A stretch of DNA of 64,000 nt from Paralichthys olivaceus (lineage: Eukaryota; Chordata; Actinopteri; Pleuronectiformes; Paralichthyidae). Position 1 is the first letter of the stretch. The number at the start of each line of letters is the position of its first letter. The position numbers and the translations under genes are program-made. Below, piece by piece: positions 35,241 to 44,649 of the stretch. Under the pieces are notes generated by a model. The model was not told the DNA's origin. It did not search any database and saw only the letters and a list, made by a program, of their open reading frames with translations. The stretch covers positions 1,902,001-1,966,000 of the forward strand of contig NC_091112.1 in the NCBI RefSeq assembly GCF_024713975.1, given 5' to 3'.

Positions 35241-38200
35241 TTTTCATTTATTTGATTTGATCTCAAATATTTACTAATTAATCAAACATGTGATCAATAG
35301 ATTTTAATTTTTTAACAAGTAAAAATCTGAAATGTTTTGTGAAGTTTCTTAAATATTAGAGTTTGTTGCTTCTCTTACTTTCTGATGAATTAAATACAGT
35401 GACAGACATTTTCACAACTTTCTGATATTTGCTTCAGTTTAAACAAGTGATTGATTCATTAACAAAATCCAGAATCAACAACGAGCAGAATGATTAGTTT
35501 GAACCTGAAATATATCAAATCAACAGTAGAGCAGCAGATTCATGTCACTGTGCTGACCACAGTGTGTCCACAAAATAAGACACACACCAGAGAATCACAC
35601 GTTGGATTAGATTTACCCAAACACAGTGTCAAAGCCAGAAGACATTTATATACTGTAGTGCAGAAGAAGACATTTATTACTGGATCAGCAGAAAATAATC
35701 TTTATCAACAACTGTGAATTTGGTGTGAGCAGTAAACTGTGTGGATGGATGTGTTATGGGTCAGAGAAGAACTTTAAATTCAGCTGCAGATCAGGAGCTG
35801 ATCCAGGAATATTTTCTATCTCTTTAGCTTTTTCAACATTTTCCTTGATTTCCCAGAGTAACTCATGGATCTTGTTCAAAAATAAGATGTTCAGTGACTG
35901 ATATTTATGAGTTTGTGCAACTTGGTCATAAAAACGTGTCTCTAGTGAATTTAAATGTGTTTTCATGAGGTGAGTGTTGGGCCTTGGTGGAGGTTTGTAC
36001 TGGACTGAGTGATGTTCTAGTTTGATGCTACAGAAACCTGGGGGTGGGGTTTATTATTGACAGACTGACTCCCGATTGGTCGAGCGTGTGTACCAGCGAG
36101 ACCTCGGTACCTTTGCTCCATAACCGATCGCTCTGGATGACAGCGTTCATATCTGTTGTATTTTGGCTTCGTTCCTGGACAGTGGGAGGAAGTGGAGACG
36201 TGTCGTCCATCTTTATAAACAGTCATGGTCTGTTGCTGCTGCTCACATGATGTCACCACCTTCAGCAGAGCAGATGAACTGTGTGTGTGTGTGTGTGTGA
36301 GTCTGTGTGTGTGTGTGTGTGTGATGAAGATGTGTAATAACAGCTCAGATCTCTGTCTCTCTCTCAGGTGTCCACATTTTCCAGAAGATGGCTGGCTGTG
36401 AATGGGACGATGAGACTGAAGAAGTTAAAAGTTATCTTCAGGGTGCTTATGATGGAGAAGACTTGATATCATTTGACCTGGAGACAGAGACGTGGATCGC
36501 TCAAAGACCACAGGCTGTTATCATCAAACTGCAGTTGGATAATAATAAAGCTCAACTTGCAGATTTTAAGAACACCTTAACCCAGGAGTGTCCTTACTGG
36601 CTGAAGATATTCGTGGAGCATGGGAAGAGCTTTCTGCTGAGAACAGGTGAAATCACATAACCTCCATGAACATGATGTTCCTCTTTCATTTCTTACTCTG
36701 TGGCATCACAGTGAACGAGAGCAGATACACAGACACCTGCTGTGACTCAGTTTGTTCACTTTCTATCATCATCGCTGTCTCTCTCTCTCCTTCCCTCCTT
36801 TCTCTCTCTCTCTCTCTCTGTCTGTCTCTCTCTCTTTCTCACTCTCTCTCCCTCTCCTTCCCTCCTTTCTGTCTCTCTCTCAATTCAATAAGCTTTATTG
36901 GCATGACTGTGTATTACAATATTGCCAAAGCGTTAAAATATAAAAATAAAATAATACAAAACAATGTATTATTTTAGCAAAATAATAAATTATACATCAA
37001 TTACAACTATACTTTAAATCAATTAAAACTATACTATACATGAATAAAACTATACTATACATGAATAAAACTATACATTAATAAAACTATACTATACATT
37101 AACAAAACTATACTATACATCAATAAAACTATACTATACATGAATAAAACTATACTATACATGAATAAAACTATACTATACATGAATAAAACTATACTAT
37201 ACATGAATAAAACTGTACTATATATCAATTTAAATAAGGTGTGTATCATACAGAGGTAATTATTACAGAACAGTATCTATCTAATGATCAGTATTTTCAT
37301 CAGTGAGCTGGTTGTTGTGCAGCTTTTCTCTTCTCCTGTGACAGACACTCACATATTTTACAGCTTCTACAGCAGTGGCACTTTTTTCTCCCAGTAGATG
37401 ATGTAGTAGTTTGGTCTGAGAGTTTGTCAAAATTTGGGGTTGTGTGTGTAAAGTGAGTGTAGAGCTGTGTTCTGATGTCTGTGTATGTGTCACAGTGCAG
37501 CAGGAAGTGCTGCTCTGTCTCTACCTGTCTGTGTGGACAGAGCAGACACAGCCACGTCTGTCTGTGTCGGCCTCTCTCTAAGGCCAGGCTGTGGTTGCTG
37601 AGTCTGTACATAGTCAACGTTTTCCTCAGTCTGGGGTCAGTGACAGAGCTCAGATAATCTGCCATGGAGTATTGTCTGTTTAGGGACAAATAGCATTGGG
37701 GTTTGCTTTGGGTTTTGGTTGCAGATGTCCAATAGTTGATGGAATTGTCTTTTTCTTTAGTTATAATTTGGTGGGGCCGGATTGTGTGAGGACGGTCTGG
37801 GTGCCCTGTGCTGTTGGAGCTGAGCCGGTGGACCAGCTGGCTGAGAAAGAAAAATCTCTCTCTCTCTCTCTCTCTCTCCTTCTCCTTCTCCTTCTCTCTC
37901 TCTCTCTCACTGCTCTTTTTATGCCTCTGCTCTGGCGACACCTAGTGTCCGTTGGCATTATGTTCTGGGGTCGTCCGTCCGTCCCATCACTGTGAACACG
38001 ATATCTCCAGAATGTCTTTAGAGAATTTCCTCAGATTTGGTGCAAACATTCACTTTGACTCAAGGATTAACTCACTTGATTTTTGTAGCCAAAGGTCAAA
38101 GGTCAAGGTCACGGTGGCCTCACAAAGTATGTTTATGTTTTTCTTGAACATGATGTCATCAGATCAGCTTCAGATTTGGTACAAACGTTCACTTGGACTC

Positions 38201-40368
38201 AGAGATCGATTAGTTATTGATTAGATTTTGGAGCCTGAAGGTCAAAGGTCAAGGTCACAGTGACCTCATGTTACTGTGAATGTGTTAGACCGCCCCTGAA
38301 TTGAGACACAGCCCGAGTGTCCTCCCTCCTCACCCCCCGACTGACCTGCGCTCACTTTGCACTTTAACAAAAAATACCAACATGACCCAGAAGTTATCAG
38401 GACCTGTTCAGTACATGAGGTTTACTTTGTGTTTGTATAAAGAAAATAAATATCCTGATATAAAACTGTCACCTTTCAATAAATACTGTAATATTACTCT
38501 GACGTCATATCGTCCACCCCAGTGTCTTTGCATCACTTCAGCCTCTGTCTCGCTCACATCTCACAGTTCTTCACTTGTCTCGTATATGAACAGACATGAC
38601 TGATGCTAAATCAATGGAATCAAACAGGAATGGTATTATTAGTATACAATACATTAGAATGACCCATAAACTGTCTTTCTTCTTTCTCCCCAGAGCTTCC
38701 CTCGATGTCTCTCCTCCAGAAGTCTCCCTCCTCTCCAGTCAGCTGCCACGCTACAGGTTTCTACCCCGACTCAGCCATGTTGTTCTGGAGGAAAGACGGA
38801 GAGGAGCTTCATGAGGACGTGTACGTCGGAGAGGTCCTCCCCAACCATGACGGGACCTTCCAGATGAGCACTGACCTGCAGGTTTCATCAATCCCACCTG
38901 AAGACTGGAGGAGGTACGACTGTGTGTTCCAGATCTCTGGTGTGAAGGAGGACATCGTCAAAACACTGGACAAAGACTCAGTGGAGTCCAACAGAGGTGA
39001 GACTTGAGTCAGTGATGACGGTGGGAAACACACGTTTCATTTCCACTAACAGTCCTGCAGGTCATGTATGCTGACGTGTAGCAGGAGAAGTTTTCTCTCT
39101 GTTGGTTTTGGGTCATTTTCTTTCATCAGTTTTTATCAATAAATTTAGATCAGTGTTAAAAACAACAGCCGGACAAAGAAACAGGTTGATTGTCTGTGTG
39201 TGTTTGTTGTGTCTATTGTACAGGATTGTGGTTCAGGGAGATTGTTGTCGTCTAACCTGCTTCATCTGTTCAGGTTGTGATGCTTTGTTTTTTTATTCCA
39301 CTCAACAGAGAAGCCCACTGACGTGACCACCATCATCATCATCATCATCGTCGCTGCAGTGGTCGCTCTCGCTGTCGTCCTCGCTGTCACTGGATTCATC
39401 GTGTACAGGAAGAGGAATGGTGAGAGACCAACACAGAAGCTTTGTCCAATATTTTTCTGGTGTTTTTATTTCAGACTTTTTTAACGAATGCTTCGTCCGG
39501 ATCAAACCTCATGAAACAAACTTCAGTTCCTCACACACCAACATCTGTTTCAAGAGCTGCAGGGTTCACACAAAGTTTTCTAACTTCACTCTGCACCATA
39601 GACTGTTCATAAAAAGCTCCGCACACAACGTCCAGCACACAAACAATAAAAAGTGACAGTATATTGTGGATCATTTGAGGAGGATCGCCACTAGAAAAAA
39701 CAAAGACAAAATTCTGTTTGTTTTTTTAACTGTAATAACTGAAATTATTTGTATTTTCTTTTTATTTCAGCTGAATGTCCCCCATCTCGTAAGTAAAACT
39801 TCTATTTCTACTCTGTTTTCTTTTTATACTAATATGCTTTATTAGGACGTCACGTCACGTTGACACAGCAGCTGAAAGTACGAACATGTCCAGTTTTATA
39901 AAACACCCCCAACTCCTCTTTGCTCCACTTTTTATTGGTCCACACCGGCGCCAGTCAGGGAGGCGTTATGTTTTCAGGCTGTCCATCTGTTCGTCCCCAT
40001 CTTGTGAACACGATATCTCAAGAATGCTTTGAGGGAATTTCTTCAAATTTGCCACAAATGCTCACTTAGGCCTTGTCCACACTACTGCCAATATTTCTTT
40101 CAATGGATTTGAGGCTCCCCACAGGAACCTGACCCAGTGCAGGACTCTAGAAAAGCCTCCGTAGATTAAATAGGCTTCATTTTGTGCTGAAGAGAGTTTT
40201 CAGGACTGTTCCCTGCAGTGTTGGTTGTTTGTAATAAAAGTGTCTGTTCAGAGGAGGATGGTCTCATGATGTGTTTCTGACCTCACAGCTGGAAATGATC
40301 CAAACGTCTTAATGCCTCTGAACCCAGATGGACAAGTTTCTAATTCTCCAAGTGAGACGTCCTCCTGA
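32899..40368 (+). CDS. MHC class I heavy chain, copy 5 (type B)
   Basis: This is a complete 368-aa class I chain. Exons are 32899-32953, 34869-35129, 36368-36646, 38694-38996, 39309-39419, 39771-39788 and 40289-40368. The groove is close to copy 4: Y7 kept, F59 (EFW), L84, I143, Q146, L147, T159, F171. The N86 glycosylation site (NQT) is kept. Alpha3 differs from copies 1-4 by one visible change (VKTLDKD for VKRLDKD), shared with copy 6. The transmembrane exon opens with an ATC run (six Ile codons). Intron 2 carries a repeat insertion also present in copy 6, and intron 3 has the type B LINE fragment. I infer a non-classical molecule that arose by duplication of a copy-4-like gene. Confidence 0.93.
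35164..35240. repeat. CA microsatellite, intron 2 of copy 5
   Basis: Long CA tract with a GCGC interruption near 35,209. Confidence 0.92.
35710..36000 (-). mobile_element. LINE 3'-end-like repeat fragment in intron 2 of copy 5
   Basis: Orthologous to 2,200-2,490. Confidence 0.6.
36042..36275 (-). mobile_element. Interspersed repeat insertion in intron 2 of copy 5
   Basis: On the - strand it reads like a common teleost non-autonomous repeat: TTTATAAAGATGGACGACAC, then CACTGTCCAGGAACGAAGCC, then GACCAATCGGGAGTCAGTCT. It inserts after AAACCTG, where copies 1, 2 and 4 go straight into the TG tract. Copy 6 has the same insertion at 44,367-44,600. A diverged relative lies at about 54,970-55,090. 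Confidence 0.6.
36881..37855 (-). mobile_element. LINE ORF2 C-terminal fragment, intron 3 of copy 5
   Basis: Same insertion as in copies 2 and 4. The ORF2 C-terminal frame is open (about 37,855 to 37,300). The 21-bp minisatellite occupies about 37,001-37,222 (about 10 units). Confidence 0.75.
37915..38280. repeat. Teleost dispersed repeat, intron 3 of copy 5
   Basis: Orthologous to 12,850-13,215. Confidence 0.75.
39935..40225. repeat. Dispersed repeat fragments in intron 6 of copy 5
   Basis: Orthologous to 4,950-5,240. Copy 6 has lost this region. Confidence 0.6.
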
Positions 40369-40731
40369 ACACAGTGAGTTGCTCCATATGTTCAACAAAA
40401 CTTAAACTAAGTGCAAAGTAACACGTGTGTGATCATGTGTAAAACCTCTGTTTTAATTAGAATGAAAACAATCATTAGAGATTTTTAAGAGCAAGGCACA
40501 GATCAGAAACCTTCACGTTAACAGATTCAATGTTGAAATTAAAGCTCAAATATCAGCAGTGACACAACAATTCAAATGTTGATAAAACCATTTTTTTTTC
40601 CTGAGTAAAATTTGGTTTCACTGTTAAATGAGGGAATCGTGGAAATATTAGGTCTCAATACTGTAAATACATAAAATACGTGGCTTTGTGGAACTGAACA
40701 TTTAATCTTTCATTTTATTTTTTCACTTTAG

Positions 40732-41305
40732 GTTTATGGACGTTTGCACTGGAACAAGAAGCAGTGTCACCACATTCTCCCCCTTACACTGGGAGTTCAC
40801 TGATTATTCATCACTCACATCATAAACTGATCGTCAGGGTCAGGGTTTTTTCGTGTCTGTGGACGATCCGCTCTACCTCCTGAGCCACAGCCGCCAACAT
40901 ATGCAACTGCAGATCCAGAATCTCTGTCCTGTATTCAACCTGAACACTCAGCTTCATGACGTGGGGCCACGTTTCCCCTGATGAGACGTGAGAGGTGTCA
41001 CAGCACAAACTTACTATTTTGTGTTTTGTCACCATAAATTCAGCAACTTTACAAATGTAACAAAGTAAAGTTAGTTGAAGAAAATACTTTTACTACGTTT
41101 ACAAATGCATTAAATTTTATTTGTTCGTTATATTTTTAGAAATTGCAGAAAACGCAATTCCAAGTTTTCATTTTTACAGTGTAGAAAGTGAACGTTGACG
41201 TGTTGGGTTTTTATAAATGAATGTTAAATGAAGGTGCTTTGCTGTTTCATTCCTTTTGTACTTGTGTTTTGAATAAAGTCCCTGATACTCTCTTGGATTT
41301 CTGTC
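40732..41305 (+). other. 3' UTR exon and polyadenylation signal, copy 5
   Basis: Acceptor before 40,732; AATAAA at 41272-41277. Shares the large deletion with copies 2 and 4. Confidence 0.7.
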
Positions 41306-41767
41306 TCTTTGTGATTCAATGTGTAGAAAAGTTGAACACATCTGTGAAAGCTCAAATGTTCATTATTGAGACACACTCACCTGGACAGGTCCATCATAGA
41401 CAGTCAGACCAGACAACATGCGGATGTGAACCACTTCAGGTAATGATGTGACACTTCTGGTCTCCTTCTTGTGGCCCAAACAAAATGGATGTGATTCTAA
41501 AGTTGCCCACTTGTAAAATAATATCACAAAACAAATTCAAGGTTGACTTGTGACCCAGATCTGGTGAAAAAGGAGCAGAACACCCAAGTGCCATCATTCC
41601 CCACCGCATGTGGGCCGATGTGGGATGTGAGGGATGAAGGTCGAATCTGGACCAAAACAGTTTTCCTGTGTAGGATTGTTCATCAGCTGAAAACCACAAG
41701 TCATGAGCATGAATGATCCTGTGGTTGTGGACCTCTGCTCTTCATTCAACACAAACACATCCTCACG

Positions 41768-41862
41768 ACCAGAACTTTACTTTCACTTCCGTTAATTACC
41801 TCAGTTGGTTCACCTGGATTTAAGTGACGTCGAGGCTGATCCTGAATTCTCATTGGCTCAGG
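41768..41862 (+). promoter_or_regulatory. MHC class I promoter module, copy 6
   Basis: ISRE-like block near 41,773-41,790, intact TGACGTC at 41,825-41,831 and an inverted CCAAT at 41,849-41,859. The promoter looks as complete as those of copies 2 and 3 despite the damaged 3' end of the gene. Confidence 0.7.
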
Positions 41863-41992
41863 TGATGTCCCCTCCTCTCTGTGTGTCCTCTTATCTCGTT
41901 GTTTTTGTCTCTGGAGCCACAGTCCGTCTCTCTGTGGACAGAAGACCTCATCTACCTTCAGTCCAGCAAAGAGAAATATAGCACCGCTCACA

Positions 41993-43536
41993 ATGCACAC
42001 TTTACTTTTCCTGCTTCTACTGGCAGGAACACACAGCGCGACGGCAAGTGAGTTCTAGTTTCTACTTGATTTGATTTGAAATGAAAGACAAATGCTCCGT
42101 GTATTTAAAAGACACTTCAATGATTTGAAGGTCTGTTGTAATGTTGGATGTTTGGTTCCTTCAGATTTTAGAAGTTGAATAAAGTTTCAAAGAGCTGATT
42201 TCAAAGTTCATGTTAGTAAATGTCATGGATCTCATGTAAGAAGGAACGCTTCTGTTCTCTTTCTGAAAAGCTGAACTGAAAAGTGACTTTTCTTTTTCTT
42301 TCTTCTGATCCGGACCATTAGTTGATTTCGTCCTCTGATCAGAACCATTAAGATCGACACGGTCCGAGCTGGTTCTGGACAAAATGACGCAACGATTCTG
42401 CAAAAAGTCCAACAGACTCCGATAAATCAAGAAACAGTGAAACAGTGAAACACGAAGCAACGTTTCAACTCAGCGAGAAAACCAAGAGTTTCTTGTCTGT
42501 TCTAAACATTATGAACTTGATTATTTCACTGAGTTCCTCATCACGTGTCTCGTGTTTCATGTTGGTTTATAACAAGTTGTGGAGAAATAACAGGTTCAGT
42601 CTGTTGATATGAATCAAGACTGTTATTGATGTAAATACATATATTTGAACATCTGTTTAATGGTCGATGATTCATTTCCCATCAAACACCTCAATTATTC
42701 ATCTAAACTGGCTCAACTGACAAATAAGGCGACGACTCAGTTCTGGTTTTTATTGTGGTCAGTTGGTGGCGCTGTTTCCATAGATACAGAAAGTGCTGAG
42801 GACAAACAGCTTCCTGCTTTGTTGGTTCAATATTCAACCTCATTTAGGCATAAAGACCGTGAGTAACATGACTGACATGACACATTACTAATGAATGATC
42901 TGTTATCAATGTGACCTCCTACTCCAATACCATCAACACAAATTATTACTAACACACAACACAAATTCATCTAGAATGTAAATGATAGAAGTGAAAAGAA
43001 GCAGGGAGACAAAGACTCATGATGAGGCTGCCTCCATAATGAAGAAATGACAGATGTCTGTTCATACTTTCTAATGTGATCACATCTGCACTAAAGCCTG
43101 ACTGCTTGATATGAGTCTGTCTCAGATATGAAGGTATCAGTGTTTGTGTTGGTCCATATGCACCAATTTTATTTGTGCACAATAAACAAAGAAGATGTGC
43201 ATTTATCTTTACATTTTAAAACATGGATACAAACATACATGTTTATTTTCTTCATTCAAGTTCTGTTTGGTCATATTTGTGTTTTCTTTGTATTATTATT
43301 ACAGTTCTAGTTATTTATCATGAATCTAATGGTTTAACATTTAAACATAAAGTCTCAGTTACATGTCTTTGTCATAAGTATTTGACATTAACATCTTTGG
43401 AATCAGTGCCAAACATACATATTAAAAAATCTACATTCTATACATTTAAAACACAGTCAAGCCCTTCCTGTAACAACGTCACACTTTGTTTTGTTAGCTG
43501 GGTCCAGTATAAATGTATATGTGTATATATGGAGGA

Positions 43537-43569
<33 letters not shown>

Positions 43570-44610
43570 GACTGAGAGAAACCACTAACAGCTCATATGT
43601 TGTGTTCAAAATGTTCATGATTTCACAATCTGAATTTTGAATATGATAATGAGGACTTTCAGAATAAATGTCTCATGTAGTAACTGGAAATTGAAGTAGT
43701 TTTCACTTCACATTAAATTCTCTGCAGTAGAAAATATTATTTTCTCATATTAAATCTTTGAGTCGTTAGATTGAATCCATGTTTAAGACGTAGAATTCAA
43801 AGTAAAGAGTGTCTGGACTCTGGAGCAGACGTTTTATCTCTCAATGTATTTTTGTGTTTGTTTACCACACAACAGAGATGCTGAAGTTGTGTTGAATGTG
43901 CTTCATGTGTTCTTGACTCTGAGTGCAGTGATTTATTAAACATTCTGAAAACTAAAGTCACTTTAACTTTTTCTTGCAGGGACTCACTCTCTGAAGTATT
44001 TCGACACTGGGTCCTCTCAAGTCCCAAACTTTCCAGAGTTTGTGTCTGTTGGTTATGTTGATGAAGTTCAGATGATTCACTATGACAGCAACACAAAGAA
44101 AGTAGAACCCAAACAGGACTGGATGTTGAAGGCAACAGATTCACATTACTGGGAGAGGGAGACTCAGAACTATTTGGGTTATCAGCAGATCTTTAAAGTC
44201 AACATTGAAACCGCAAAGGAACGCTTCAACCAGACTGGAGGTTTGTTTATGTTTCAATAATAATAATAATAACAACACACACACACACTCACATTTTCAT
44301 TTATTTGATTTGATCTCAAATATTTACTAATTAATTAAACATGTGATCAATAGATTGTAATACAAAACCTGGGGGTGGGGTTTATTATTGACAGACTGAC
44401 TCCCGATTGGTCGAGCGTGTGTACCAGCGAGACCTCGGTACCTTTGCTCCATAACCGATCGCTCTGGATGACAGCGTTCATATCTGTTGTATTTTGGCTT
44501 CGTTCCTGGACAGTGGGAGGAAGTGGAGACGTGTCGTCCATCTTTATAAACAGTCATGGCCTGTTGCTGCTGCTCACATGATGTCATCACCTTCAACAGA
44601 GCAGATGAAC

Positions 44611-44649
<39 letters not shown>

